Shown one piece after another: positions 43,077 to 52,459 of a stretch of 64,000 nt of DNA (position 1 is the first letter of the stretch; the number at the start of each line of letters is the position of its first letter). The DNA comes from Bacillus zhangzhouensis (GTDB taxonomy: Bacteria; Bacillota; Bacilli; Bacillales; Bacillaceae). Below the pieces are notes generated by a model, which had not been told where the DNA came from, did no database searches, and was given only the letters and a program-made list of their open reading frames with translations. The DNA is taken from the NCBI RefSeq assembly GCF_000715205.1, contig NZ_JOTP01000007.1:1-64000 (forward strand), given 5' to 3'. The position numbers and the translations under genes were made by a program.

Positions 43077-44459
43077 TTGCGACAAATTCTTCGTAAGAAA
43101 CAAATTCACGATTTGTTAGAACAGAGTAGGCAGCAAAAGGTAAAGAAAACGCTGGGCGGGCTTGATCTAACGCTTCTTGGTATAGGGGCTGTGATCGGCA
43201 CAGGGGTCATGGTGTTAACGGGAATTACAGCGGCTAAGGATGCAGGACCGGCTGTCATTTTCTCCTTTGCGATCGCAGCGATTGTGTGCAGTTTAGCAGC
43301 ACTTTGTTATGCAGAAATGGCTTCAGCGCTTCCTGTATTCGGCAGTGCGTACATTTATTCATATACAACGATGGGTGAGCTCGTGGGCCATTTGATGGGC
43401 TGGACCCTATTGTCCGTTTATATGCTGACTGCTTCGGCTGTGGCCAGTGGCTGGTCTAGTTATTTCAACAGCCTGCTGGAGGGGTTTGGAATCTCTATCC
43501 CCCATCAATTCTTAGCGGGGCCAGAACAAGGCGGATACATGAATCTGCCAGCGATTATCATTGCTTTACTGATTGCGTGGATCTTATCTAGAGGAACGAA
43601 GGAAAGTAAAAAATTCAATAATATCATGGTATTTGTAAAGCTTGGCATTATTGTTCTTTTCATTGTAGTAGGTGGCTTTTATGTACAGCCAACCAATTGG
43701 CAGCCGTTCATGCCGTTTGGCACGGAAGGTGTCATTGCCGGTGCAGCCGCTGTGTTTTTTGCCTTTTTAGGATTTGACGCGATTTCGGCTTCTGCAGAAG
43801 AGGTGAAAAATCCACAGCGCAACCTGCCAATTGGTATTATTGGTTCATTACTGATTTGTACGGTCATTTATATTGTCGTTTGTTTGGTCATGACAGGTAT
43901 GGTGCACTATACAAAGCTGAATGTGACAGAGGCCATGTCCTATGTGCTGCAAAGTGTGCATCAAAATAGCGTGGCTGGTATTATTTCTGTCGGTGCTGTC
44001 ATTGGATTGATGGCTGTGATTTTCGCCAATAATTATGCGGCAACTCGAATTGCCTATGCGATGGGTCGAGACGGGCTCTTGCCTAAAGTGTTTTCGAAAA
44101 CAAACAAGAACGATACACCTGTTGCAAGCATATGGATGATTGGCGGAATGACAGCTGTTATTTCAGGGTTTATTGATTTGAAGGATCTGTCCAACTTAGC
44201 GAATATCGGTGCTTTATTGACGTTTGCGATGGTGAGCTTATCTGTGCTCATTTTAAGAAAGACGCATCAGCAGCTTGAAAGGGGATTCCGGGTTCCTTTT
44301 GTACCGGTCTTGCCAATCATATCAATGGGCTGCTGCTTGTTCCTCATGCTCAACTTACCGGGCCGGACATGGCTTTACTTCGGGGTTTGGCTGTTAATCG
44401 GTGTCGTCATGTACGCAGCGTATTCAAACAAACACAGTGAATTAGCGAAATCTTTATGA
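43077..44459 (+). CDS. APC-family amino-acid permease (YfnA-like)
   Basis: A 460-residue permease with 12 spans. It matches Bacillus YfnA in length and in landmarks such as LGGLDLTLLGIGAVIGTGVMV, GSAYIYSYTTMGELVG and AAAVFFAFLGFDAISASAEEVKNP. This subgroup belongs to the cationic amino-acid transporter branch; valine/threonine uptake has been reported for relatives. TTG 43077 is preceded by GGAGGG seven bases upstream. It follows the acyl-CoA ligase by 66 bp and has its own terminator. Confidence 0.85.
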   Translation: MRQILRKKQIHDLLEQSRQQKVKKTLGGLDLTLLGIGAVIGTGVMVLTGITAAKDAGPAVIFSFAIAAIVCSLAALCYAEMASALPVFGSAYIYSYTTMGELVGHLMGWTLLSVYMLTASAVASGWSSYFNSLLEGFGISIPHQFLAGPEQGGYMNLPAIIIALLIAWILSRGTKESKKFNNIMVFVKLGIIVLFIVVGGFYVQPTNWQPFMPFGTEGVIAGAAAVFFAFLGFDAISASAEEVKNPQRNLPIGIIGSLLICTVIYIVVCLVMTGMVHYTKLNVTEAMSYVLQSVHQNSVAGIISVGAVIGLMAVIFANNYAATRIAYAMGRDGLLPKVFSKTNKNDTPVASIWMIGGMTAVISGFIDLKDLSNLANIGALLTFAMVSLSVLILRKTHQQLERGFRVPFVPVLPIISMGCCLFLMLNLPGRTWLYFGVWLLIGVVMYAAYSNKHSELAKSL

Positions 44460-44462
44460 GAA

Positions 44463-44499
44463 AAAGGTGCAAATCCGTTGACGATTTGTGCCTTTTTTC
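44463..44499 (+). terminator. Terminator of YfnA-like permease gene
   Basis: Ten-bp stem GGTGCAAATC / GATTTGTGCC (two G-U pairs) and T-run. Confidence 0.85.
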
Positions 44500-44559
44500 T
44501 TACGATTTGGGATAAGCTATAAAAGAGAAGCTGGACGGAACAAGAGGAGGATGAGGGAT

Positions 44560-44925
44560 ATGATCAGCGTTAGTCCTTATATTGTAGTAGAAGATGTGAA
44601 AGAATCTCTTCAATATTATCAAGGTATTTTTGGCGGAGATATTCATATTTTAAATGAACAACAAGACCGTGTGTTACATGCTGAATTGCACCTTGGAAAA
44701 TCACTGCTCCACTTTTCAGATACGTTTGGCCGCACACCAAAGCCGGAGAATCTCAGATTGATTATGCAGTTTGACAATGAAGAAGAACTAAAGGCCGTGT
44801 ATGAAGCGCTCGAAGCTGACGGGGATGTACTGGTAGAATTACAGGATACGTTCTTTGGCGCACTCCACGGACAAGTACAAGACCGGAAAAATGGGTTGAT
44901 CTGGGTTTTGAATTATATGAAATAG
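44560..44925 (+). CDS. VOC-family protein (PhnB/glyoxalase-like)
   Basis: A 121-residue single vicinal-oxygen-chelate domain protein of the PhnB type: VSPYIVVEDVKESLQYYQGIFGG, then LHLGKSLLHFSDTFG, and the C-terminal DTFFGALHGQVQDRKNGLIW block. ATG 44560 has GAGGAGG nine bases upstream. Function of this subgroup is usually unknown; it could bind a metal and a small ligand or act in antibiotic binding. Confidence 0.83.
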   Translation: MISVSPYIVVEDVKESLQYYQGIFGGDIHILNEQQDRVLHAELHLGKSLLHFSDTFGRTPKPENLRLIMQFDNEEELKAVYEALEADGDVLVELQDTFFGALHGQVQDRKNGLIWVLNYMK

Positions 44926-44931
44926 ATAAAG

Positions 44932-44956
44932 ACCTTCACGATGGTGAAGGTTTTTT
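44932..44956 (+). terminator. Terminator of VOC gene
   Basis: Perfect stem ACCTTCAC / GTGAAGGT and T-run. Confidence 0.88.
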
Positions 44957-45037
44957 GACGAGTGTTTTTATTTTCTGAAAAATGGAAAATATGCTATGTT
45001 GGAAGAATAAAAGGACAAGGAGAAGGGTGGCAAAGGA

Positions 45038-45898
45038 ATGGAACAAATTCAGTTTCAATTTATCCAAACAAATGGAATAAAGCTCCATACAGCAATAGCT
45101 GGACCTGAGAATGGCCCGCTGTTTGTGCTGCTGCACGGGTTTCCTGAGTTTTGGTACGGCTGGAAAAATCAAATCATTCCCCTGGCAGAGGCAGGCTATC
45201 GTGTTGTCGTTCCTGATCAAAGAGGCTACCATCTAAGCGACAAGCCAGAAGGAGTCGATTCATATGTATTGGACAAACTGAGAGATGATATCGTGGGCTT
45301 GATTAAGACGCTGAGTCCGAATCAAAAGGCGATTGTCGGCGGACATGATTGGGGAGGAGCGGTTGCGTGGCATTTGGCATCCACACGTTCTCAATATGTA
45401 GAGAAATTAATCATTGTTAATATGCCGCATCCGCGAGTGATGATGAAGGTTCTCCCGTTTTATCCGACACAGTGGAAGAAGAGCTCCTATATTGCTTTCT
45501 TTCAGCTTCCAAATGTACCAGAGGCAGCACTTCAAGAAAATCAATTTCAAAGGCTGGATGAAGCGATTGGGCTGACTGCTAGACCACACTTGTTCACCAA
45601 GGAGGATGTCTCAAGCTACAAGCTGGCTTGGACGCAGCCAGGAGCCATAACGTCCATGCTGAATTGGTACAGGGCTATCAAAAAAGGCGGCTTTGAAAAA
45701 CCGATTTCAAAACGCATTCTCGTTCCTGTTCGCATGATCTGGGGGATGGAGGACAAGTTTCTAAGCAGAAAGCTGGCGAAGGAATCGATTAAGATTTGTC
45801 CAAACGGACAGCTGATTTTTGTCGATGATGCTTCTCATTGGATCAATCATGAAAAACCAAATGTCGTCAACAAACTCATACTCGAATTTTTGAAATAA
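45038..45898 (+). CDS. yfhM: Alpha/beta hydrolase YfhM (epoxide-hydrolase-like)
   Basis: A 286-residue alpha/beta hydrolase. Oxyanion motif HGFPEFWYGW, nucleophile Asp in GGHDWGGAVAWHLA, acid residue near WGMEDKFL, and catalytic His in DASHWINHEKP. The Asp nucleophile and HGFPE are typical of epoxide hydrolases and haloacetate dehalogenases. The length equals B. subtilis YfhM, a general-stress protein. The weak GTTTTT-N14-GGAAAA upstream may be a SigB promoter, but this is poor. Converges on glnT. Confidence 0.86.
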   Translation: MEQIQFQFIQTNGIKLHTAIAGPENGPLFVLLHGFPEFWYGWKNQIIPLAEAGYRVVVPDQRGYHLSDKPEGVDSYVLDKLRDDIVGLIKTLSPNQKAIVGGHDWGGAVAWHLASTRSQYVEKLIIVNMPHPRVMMKVLPFYPTQWKKSSYIAFFQLPNVPEAALQENQFQRLDEAIGLTARPHLFTKEDVSSYKLAWTQPGAITSMLNWYRAIKKGGFEKPISKRILVPVRMIWGMEDKFLSRKLAKESIKICPNGQLIFVDDASHWINHEKPNVVNKLILEFLK

Positions 45899-45902
45899 AG
45901 GA

Positions 45903-45937
45903 AAAAGCTCTGATCAGAAGACCAGAGCTTTTTTTAT
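45903..45937. terminator. Bidirectional terminator between yfhM and glnT
   Basis: Stem AAGCTCTG / CAGAGCTT with A-run on one side and T-run on the other. Confidence 0.9.
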
Positions 45938-47365
45938 TTACCCGATTTGATTCTTTTTCAAAGAAGCAGGTTCGTCGTCCCAGCATTCAATTTTCTCATT
46001 GTTTGGAACGGCATTTTTATAGAAGATAGGATCTTTGCCTTCTTTTTTCTGTCTCGTATAATCCTTCAATGCTGCAAAGGCGACCTTAGACAGCATGGTA
46101 ATGGCAATCAGGTTGACGATGACCATGAGTCCCATGAATAGGTCGGCTAAACCCCAAACGACAGGAACAGTGGCAACAGCACCGAAAAGGACCATTCCAA
46201 TAACGGCAATTCGATAGATGTTAAGCCAAATTTTGTTCGCTCCCAGGAATTCAATGTTCGTTTCACCATAGTAATAGTTACCGATTAATGTACTAAAAGC
46301 GAATAGAAAAATCATGATCGCAAGGAATCCGGAGGCCCATGGTCCCATGTGCTGGCTTAGTGAAGCCTGTGTTAATTCAATTCCTTGCAGGTTTGTTGTT
46401 TTATACGCATCAGAGAACAGAACAATAAAGGCTGTACTTGTACAAATAATTAATGTATCTGTTAACACGCCGAACGCTTGGATTAACCCTTGTTTAACAG
46501 GATGGCTTGTCACTGCAGTTGCTGCTGCGTTAGGTGCACTACCCATACCAGCTTCGTTTGAGAAGAGACCGCGTTTAATCCCTTGTAATAATGCCCCACC
46601 TAGTGTACCTCCAGCGAATTGTTCAAATCCGAAGGCATGTTGCACAATTGTACTAATGACACCAGGAAGTTCTGTGATATTTGTGATAATGACAAAGAAA
46701 GCAATTCCGATGTAAGCAACAGCAAGCACAACGACGATATATTCAGATGCCTTTGCAATCGCTTGGATTCCCTTGAAAATAATCGCTGCAAAAATAACGG
46801 CCATAACAATGCCGACTGTTAAACGGTCTAGACCAAAGGAGCTTTTAAAAGCGACTGTGATTGTATTGGATTGAACCGCGTTAAAGACAATTCCGAAAGA
46901 AATCGTAATCAGGATGGCAAATAAAACCCCCATCCAGCGCTTGTTTAATCCTTTTTCCATGTAATAAGCAGGTCCACCGCGGAATCCTGATTTATCTTTT
47001 ACTTTATACACCTGAGCCAGTGTACTTTCGACAAAGCTTGAGGCAGAACCGATAATCGCTACGATCCACATCCAAAAAATGGCCCCAGGACCTCCAATCG
47101 CAATTGCGATGGCAATCCCTGTGATATTCCCTGTTCCTACACGTGCCGCCATACTGATGGCGAATGCTTGGAACGGTGAAATGCCCTCTTTTTCTTTTCT
47201 TCCTTCTCTTAGGACACGCAGCATTTCTTTTATCATTCTCACTTGCAGGAAGCGTGTTCTATATGTGAAGTAGACCCCAACTCCAAGTAATAGAGCAATC
47301 ACAATATAAGTCCAAATAAAATCATTTGTATGTGTTAAATAAGATACCAAAACTTTTTCGTTCAT
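45938..47365 (-). CDS. glnT: Sodium/glutamine symporter GlnT (AgcS family)
   Basis: A 475-residue alanine/glycine/glutamine:cation symporter with about 11 spans. Family signature seen: GGPGAIFWMWIVAIIGSASS and FVESTLAQVYKVKDKSGFRG. Its position directly downstream of glsA and next to glnK-glnL is the arrangement of glutamine transporter YbgH/GlnT in B. subtilis. AGAGGTG precedes the ATG. Cotranscribed with glsA across a 33-bp gap. Confidence 0.88.
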   Translation of the reverse strand: MNEKVLVSYLTHTNDFIWTYIVIALLLGVGVYFTYRTRFLQVRMIKEMLRVLREGRKEKEGISPFQAFAISMAARVGTGNITGIAIAIAIGGPGAIFWMWIVAIIGSASSFVESTLAQVYKVKDKSGFRGGPAYYMEKGLNKRWMGVLFAILITISFGIVFNAVQSNTITVAFKSSFGLDRLTVGIVMAVIFAAIIFKGIQAIAKASEYIVVVLAVAYIGIAFFVIITNITELPGVISTIVQHAFGFEQFAGGTLGGALLQGIKRGLFSNEAGMGSAPNAAATAVTSHPVKQGLIQAFGVLTDTLIICTSTAFIVLFSDAYKTTNLQGIELTQASLSQHMGPWASGFLAIMIFLFAFSTLIGNYYYGETNIEFLGANKIWLNIYRIAVIGMVLFGAVATVPVVWGLADLFMGLMVIVNLIAITMLSKVAFAALKDYTRQKKEGKDPIFYKNAVPNNEKIECWDDEPASLKKNQIG

Positions 47366-47398
47366 AACATCACCTCTTCGAATTCATCACTGTTCTTT

Positions 47399-48379
47399 TT
47401 AAAAAATACTGAGATCCCACTCTTTGGCAAGCTTTTTCAGCATCATGACACCGGTAATGCTATTTCCGCAATCGTCAATGGCTGGACCGTAAATGCCGAT
47501 TCCACAGCCTGTCTGAAACGGGAATTCTCTTCTTGCGCTTGGCGGAACGCAAGCCATAATTCCTCCAGACACACCACTTTTAGCTGGAACGCCTACGAAA
47601 GCAGCAAAATTACCAGAGGCATTATACATGCCGCATGTCAGCATCAATGCTTTTGTTAGTCTTGCGATATCTTTTGGGATGACTTGGACTTGTTTAAAGG
47701 GATGGTAGCCATCACTTGATATAATCAGTCCAATCAAGGCGATGTCCTCTGTTGTGACCTCAATGGAACATTGCTTTAAATACACTTCTAACGTGTCCTC
47801 GACATCTGATTCTAAGTAATTGGTTTCTTTCAAATAATAAGCAAGTGCCCGGTTTCGATGGGCAGTTGCCCATTCTGATTGATAAACCTCTTCATTAACA
47901 GAAGGGCGCTTACCTATTAAGTTTTCGATTAAATCGAAAATATATGCTAGCTTTTCTGTAGAAGTATTTCCTGGAAGGATGGAGGAGACGGTAATAGCTC
48001 CAGCATTAATCATTGGATTAAAGGGCTTCCCTGGTTTATGCATCTCAAGGCGGTAGATGGAATTAAATGCATCACCAGTTGGCTCTACATCTACCCGATC
48101 CAAGACGTAAGGTACGCCTCTTCCTAAACAGGCAGCTATAAAGCTGATGACTTTTGAGATACTTTGTAGGGTAAAGGGAACGTCCCAATCACCATATCGT
48201 ACAGATGATCCATCTGGGCCTATCACGCTGATACCAAGCTGAGAGGAATTCACTTTTCCGAGTGCTGGGATGTAGCCAGCATTCTGACCGTTTTTGTAAT
48301 ATGGTCGTATTTCTTCTGCCCATTGATCAACAGAAGATTGGCATGCGTGTTGTGTATTATTAGAAATTGCTGTTTTCAT
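47399..48379 (-). CDS. glsA: Glutaminase GlsA (YbgJ)
   Basis: A 326-residue glutaminase of the serine-dependent beta-lactamase-like fold, converting glutamine to glutamate and ammonia. Catalytic Ser73 and Lys76 are in FTLQSISKVIS. Other conserved parts are FNPMINAGAI, AYYLKETNYLE and SGGIMACVPP. ATG 48379 has GGAGG upstream; a longer frame to 48433 lacks one. First gene of glsA-glnT. A cre site inside a long inverted repeat lies about 200 bp upstream. Induction by GlnL is expected from synteny. Confidence 0.93.
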   Translation of the reverse strand: MKTAISNNTQHACQSSVDQWAEEIRPYYKNGQNAGYIPALGKVNSSQLGISVIGPDGSSVRYGDWDVPFTLQSISKVISFIAACLGRGVPYVLDRVDVEPTGDAFNSIYRLEMHKPGKPFNPMINAGAITVSSILPGNTSTEKLAYIFDLIENLIGKRPSVNEEVYQSEWATAHRNRALAYYLKETNYLESDVEDTLEVYLKQCSIEVTTEDIALIGLIISSDGYHPFKQVQVIPKDIARLTKALMLTCGMYNASGNFAAFVGVPAKSGVSGGIMACVPPSARREFPFQTGCGIGIYGPAIDDCGNSITGVMMLKKLAKEWDLSIF

Positions 48380-48896
48380 ACGATTCCTCCAATCAAAAAT
48401 CAAAAAGTACCCTATTGAATTGGCGGATGACAAAAAATGCGATCAAATAGGCACGAAAACATGTTACACATCTTCAAAGAACTTGTCATGCGCTGCTTGT
48501 ACCACTCCTTTACACCTAAATATATGTTCAAATGAAGGCTTTGGCGGCGATAAAACAAAAAGGGCTTTTAGTGAAAATTCAGAAAACGCTTACATATAGT
48601 TTCACTAAAATTGTTCATTCAATTTATCTTGGAAACTACACAATCTGACGTAAATCTACAGAAAAATTTACAAATAAAAATCAGTCTGTCGATCATTGTC
48701 TAAACAATTCCCATTATTGTAGACAATCTCCAAAATGCAGAATAGCTGAAAGGTCACCTTGCTGCCTCGGAGAATAGTCATAAAAAAGGATTTTGGAGAT
48801 GAAAGGAGTAGCGAAAATTATTTTTTTGCACATTGTGAAGAAAAGAGTCTCCTTGTATACTGTGGCTATGCAAACAGGGGAAGGGATGTCAGTCAT
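48380..48896. promoter_or_regulatory. Divergent control region glsA / glnK
   Basis: A 517-bp intergenic region with two structured elements. First: TTTTAGTGAAA (48566-48576) and its perfect inverted partner TTTCACTAAAA (48600-48610) flank a 23-bp spacer holding a cre-like site (48581-48595). Second: ATTGTCTA (48695-48702) and TAGACAAT (48720-48727) form an inverted repeat nearer to glnK. These are candidates for GlnL and other regulators. Confidence 0.6.
48581..48595 (-). promoter_or_regulatory. cre site upstream of glsA
   Basis: Minus-strand ATGTAAGCGTTTTCT matches 14 of 15 positions of the cre consensus WTGNAARCGNWWWCA. Its position suggests CcpA control of glutamine catabolism. Confidence 0.7.
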
Positions 48897-50183
48897 TTGA
48901 GTTTAAACCAGCTTGTCAAAAAAGACGCATTCATTTTAATTTTTATGGTGGTGATTGTGCCGCTTGCAGGAGAGCTGAAGTTTTATCCTGTGAACGAGAC
49001 ATTTCGCATCAGTTTTGGAGCACCTGCGTTTTTCTTTTGTTTATTACTCTTAAGAAAATCTAGACCACTGCTGCCGGGATTTTTAACAGGCGCAGCCATT
49101 GTGCTTTTTCGAGTAGGCTTAGATCTGATTCAGCAGAATGCTGATTTGGCTGCGTCGTTTTATCAGCAATTCCCAAGTTTCTTTTTCTATTTCACTTATG
49201 CTTTTCTGTTTTTTGCCGTCCGTACAGGGCGTTTTAAGCAGCGCTCTATTTTCATTGGGATCATCGGTCTCATGATCGAACTACTTGCTGATTTTGTCGA
49301 GCTGTTTGTACAATTTCTAGTGTTCGATACAACGATGACCTTATCAAAGCTGAGTGATATGTTCCTCATTGCGTTTGCTCACAGCTTTGTGGTGATCAGC
49401 TTTTTTAATATGATGAGGCTGTATGAGGCACAATCAAGAGAGAAACAAATCATGAAACAAAATGAGCATATGATGATGGTCATTTCGAATTTATATGAGG
49501 AAACGGTTCACTTAAAGAAAACGTTAAAACATACAGAGCATATTACGCAAGAATCATATCGGCTTTACCGTCTACTGCATGACCACGAAGCAGGGAAGAA
49601 AGTGAGTCAGGAGCTGTTGAAGCTTGCAGGAGAAATCCATGAGGTGAAAAAGGACAATCAGCGTATTTATGCTGGGCTTTCAAAGCTGATTACAAAGGAA
49701 AATATGCAAGACTATATGAGAGCCGAAGAGCTTGTTCGCATTGTCATCCGCATTCAAGAAAAATACGCCCTATCTCTAGAGAAAAACATCTCCTTTACAT
49801 CTGATATACGAGGTATTCATTTGCATGATTATCATGTGTTCATTTTCTTATCTTTGATTAATAATTTAATGGCAAATGCAGTTGAAGCAATAGAAGATAA
49901 CGGAACGATCTCACTCGTATTAAAAGGCAGTCATGATAAAATAGAGATTCGGATTGAAGATGATGGACCGGGTATTCCTGAAAAATTGAAAGAGGTTGTA
50001 TTTGATCCAGGCTACACTTCAAAATTTGATGCATTTGGTACACCGTCTACTGGGATTGGCTTATCCTATGTGAGAGAGCTGGTTCAAGAGCTTGGCGGTC
50101 AAATCCAGATCGAACAAAAAGAAACAAAAGGTACAGCTTTTCAGCTTGTCCTTCCTATACAAAATTTAATACAGAGAGGGTGA
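48897..50183 (+). CDS. glnK: Sensor histidine kinase GlnK
   Basis: A 428-residue membrane sensor. N-terminal half has about six transmembrane helices; then a dimerisation helix with the putative phospho-His in LAGEIHEVKKDNQRIYAGL, and an ATPase domain with N box NNLMANAVEA, G1 DDGPGIP and G2 STGIGLSYV. Its location next to glsA-glnT matches YcbA/GlnK, which senses glutamine. TTG 48897 (AAGGGA upstream) is preferred because the longer frame lacks a ribosome site. It is followed by glnL after 4 bp. Confidence 0.85.
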   Translation: MSLNQLVKKDAFILIFMVVIVPLAGELKFYPVNETFRISFGAPAFFFCLLLLRKSRPLLPGFLTGAAIVLFRVGLDLIQQNADLAASFYQQFPSFFFYFTYAFLFFAVRTGRFKQRSIFIGIIGLMIELLADFVELFVQFLVFDTTMTLSKLSDMFLIAFAHSFVVISFFNMMRLYEAQSREKQIMKQNEHMMMVISNLYEETVHLKKTLKHTEHITQESYRLYRLLHDHEAGKKVSQELLKLAGEIHEVKKDNQRIYAGLSKLITKENMQDYMRAEELVRIVIRIQEKYALSLEKNISFTSDIRGIHLHDYHVFIFLSLINNLMANAVEAIEDNGTISLVLKGSHDKIEIRIEDDGPGIPEKLKEVVFDPGYTSKFDAFGTPSTGIGLSYVRELVQELGGQIQIEQKETKGTAFQLVLPIQNLIQRG

Positions 50184-50187
50184 GTGT

Positions 50188-51126
50188 ATGCGATTTTTCA
50201 TTGCAGATGATGATCGTGCAATACGCTCGATTTTAGGTCAAATCATTGAGGATGAGGATTTGGGAGAGGTCGTGGATGAAGCTGATGACGGAATTGGATT
50301 AGAAGCCCATTCATTGAACCTAAAAAAAGTAGACATCCTTCTGATTGATCTATTAATGCCTGCTAGAGATGGCATTCAAACCATTCGTCATATTCACCCT
50401 GAATTCAAAGGCAAGGTCATCATGATTTCTCAAGTAGAGGCGAAAGAAATGATGGCAGAAGCCTATGAACTGGGGATTGAATATTATATTCATAAACCCG
50501 TCAATCGAATTGAGATCGTCAGTGTCATTCGAAAAGTCATAGAGCGCATCAAGCTGGAAAAATCGATTTACGATATTCAAGCTTCCCTTCGCCATGTGCT
50601 GCCATTAGAGCCCGTGATTTCTCGTGATGCGGGCACTGGGGCGAAGCGAAGAACGATGAAAGAGGCAGGAGAATTTCTCCTATCTGAATTAGGAATTGTC
50701 GGAGAGAGCGGCTCTAAGGATCTAATAGAGATACTGATCTACTTACATGAAACACAGACAGCCAATTCTCATGAGGTCAATTTCCCTCCACTAAAGCAGT
50801 TATTTATCAAAACGGCGGAGAGAAAGCTGAATCATGGTGCGACCGATGTGGAAGTGATGCGGGAAGTAAAAGCAGCAGAACAGCGAATTAGACGAGCCAT
50901 TCATCATTCCTTGAATCATTTTGCCTCATTAGGATTAACAGATTTCTCAAATCCTAAGTTTGAGCACTATGCGTCGAAGTTTTTTGATTTTACCGATGTC
51001 AGCCAAAGGATGAAAGAAATGCAGAAGACATCTTCGCCCGCAGGATCGACGGGCAGAGTCAATACGAAGAAGTTCGTTCAAATCTTTTATTTCGAAGCAA
51101 AGCAGTTATTCGAAGGAATGAGCTAA
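50188..51126 (+). CDS. glnL: Response regulator GlnL (YcbB domain)
   Basis: A 312-residue response regulator. The receiver domain has Asp7-Asp9 acid pocket, phospho-Asp54 (ILLIDLLMPARDG) and Lys in YIHKPVNR. The rest is the YcbB DNA-binding domain, with a helical region (MREVKAAEQRIRRAIHHSLN) and the sequence KKFVQIFYFEAKQLFEG at the C-terminus. It partners GlnK and activates glsA-glnT in B. subtilis. GAGAGGG lies upstream of the ATG. Confidence 0.92.
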   Translation: MRFFIADDDRAIRSILGQIIEDEDLGEVVDEADDGIGLEAHSLNLKKVDILLIDLLMPARDGIQTIRHIHPEFKGKVIMISQVEAKEMMAEAYELGIEYYIHKPVNRIEIVSVIRKVIERIKLEKSIYDIQASLRHVLPLEPVISRDAGTGAKRRTMKEAGEFLLSELGIVGESGSKDLIEILIYLHETQTANSHEVNFPPLKQLFIKTAERKLNHGATDVEVMREVKAAEQRIRRAIHHSLNHFASLGLTDFSNPKFEHYASKFFDFTDVSQRMKEMQKTSSPAGSTGRVNTKKFVQIFYFEAKQLFEGMS

Positions 51127-51318
51127 GAAAAATCTGTTGGAATGATTGGAGAAAATAAACAGAGAAAGGGAGCCTTTTTCTATGATCCGTCGTGCTAGTC
51201 AGGTGTCTTTGTTATTTATCTGATCATTCTGATTTTTCTTTTTTCTTGAAAATAAAACCCTCCTGTGCGATCGTTTGTTAAAATAGTGAGGTTAGACTAG
51301 AATGTCGGAGGTTTTATT

Positions 51319-52404
51319 TTGGGAAAAATTAAACGAAATGCGCTCTGCCCTTGCGGAAGCGGAAAAAAATATAAACATTGCTGTGGCCAAAAGTCAGGCG
51401 GAGAACAAACGTCTGAGCTTGTGTTTAAGGAAGCTGTACAAGTTCAAAAGGATTTAATGAATTATGCTTTCTCTAAGCATCAGAGAGCGATCAATCAATT
51501 CATTAATGAGTTTACATTTCTTGCGGATATGGATAAAGAAACGCAACAAATCTCAGTCTTTCATTTGAGTGTATGGGGCATCTTCTTCCGCCCATTAACT
51601 GATAAGAAAGAAACCATCTTCCATGAATTCCTGACAAAGAAAGCAGAGGATATTACCCGTCCGAAAACAAAACAAGTGGTTCAATCTTGGACAGACATGG
51701 AACCATCATTGCTTTTATTAAATGAAAAAGCAGGCGAGTCTCTTTACTTTGAGAATATGGTGACATCGGAGAAGGTTGAAGTTGATGTAAAACCGGATCA
51801 AACAGTGCTGCCAGAGAAGGGGAGTCTCGTGCTTGGTTTCCCTGTTCAGTTTGAAGAAAAAGCAGAGTTTTTCATTCAATATACGATGTTTGCGAAAGAG
51901 TTTACAGATACCCTTCTTCTTCAGGTTCGCCAGCTCGTTGAAGCATATGAAGCAAATGGAGGAGCACGCAGCACATTTATGAGAGAATCATTCCCAGAAG
52001 TGCTGAAGTGCATGTTTGCAAAGCAAGAGGTAGAAGAAACAGAAGCACCTGCTCAAACGGTAGGCGGCACAGGCCTATCAGCAGATCGTATGGACTGGGC
52101 AAATGACGTTCAGCTGGAGACAGCCAAGCTGATTGAAGACGGGATGAAGGAGCACGGTGATCAAAGCCTGACAGATGGCGCTTTAACAGTTTGGAAAGCC
52201 TATTGTGATCAGAAATCACCTGTAATCCGTAAAGCAGCGTCGTTTGCTGCGGGAATCGAATACTACATTCATTCACTTGCAAGTGATGCTCCACTTTCTC
52301 AAGCACAAGTAGCGAAAAAGTATGGCATCAGTGCGTCTACTGTATCGAGCCGTTTTAAAGATATCGAAAAAGCGGTCAAAGAAGAGCAAGAGGCGACTGT
52401 ATAA
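51319..52404 (+). CDS. SEC-C zinc-motif protein with C-terminal HTH
   Basis: A 361-residue protein. The N-terminus has the SEC-C zinc motif CPCGSGKKYKHCC, as in the SecA tail, followed by a helical core. The last 50 residues contain a helix-turn-helix (SQAQVAKKYGISASTVSSRFKDIEKAV). The combination suggests a nucleic-acid or ribosome-associated protein of unknown function. The start is TTG with GGAGG twelve bases upstream. It occupies the yccF position of the B. subtilis ycc region, but I am not sure they are orthologous. Confidence 0.7.
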   Translation: MGKIKRNALCPCGSGKKYKHCCGQKSGGEQTSELVFKEAVQVQKDLMNYAFSKHQRAINQFINEFTFLADMDKETQQISVFHLSVWGIFFRPLTDKKETIFHEFLTKKAEDITRPKTKQVVQSWTDMEPSLLLLNEKAGESLYFENMVTSEKVEVDVKPDQTVLPEKGSLVLGFPVQFEEKAEFFIQYTMFAKEFTDTLLLQVRQLVEAYEANGGARSTFMRESFPEVLKCMFAKQEVEETEAPAQTVGGTGLSADRMDWANDVQLETAKLIEDGMKEHGDQSLTDGALTVWKAYCDQKSPVIRKAASFAAGIEYYIHSLASDAPLSQAQVAKKYGISASTVSSRFKDIEKAVKEEQEATV

Positions 52405-52411
52405 CGTAATG

Positions 52412-52451
52412 AAAAAAGACGCGGCACCTTCAAGGGGCCAGCGTCTTTTTT
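52412..52451 (+). terminator. Terminator of SEC-C gene
   Basis: Stem AAAGACGC / GCGTCTTT enclosing a second small hairpin, followed by T-run; faces the convergent lipoprotein gene. Confidence 0.85.
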
Positions 52452-52459
52452 GTTTCTTA

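Noticed and set aside
44960-45037. SigB promoter for yfhM
   Set aside because: GTTTTT-N14-GGAAAA is too far from GTTTAA / GGGTAT to claim; kept only as a remark in the gene entry.
48488-48504. Sigma-54-like TGGTAC-N5-GCGCA upstream of glsA
   Set aside because: The -12 TT is missing and GlnL is not an AAA+ sigma-54 activator, so this is likely chance.
51183-51224. 13-codon ORF with AAAGGGAG after glnL
   Set aside because: Too short and the SD overlaps a small hairpin sequence; no context supports it.
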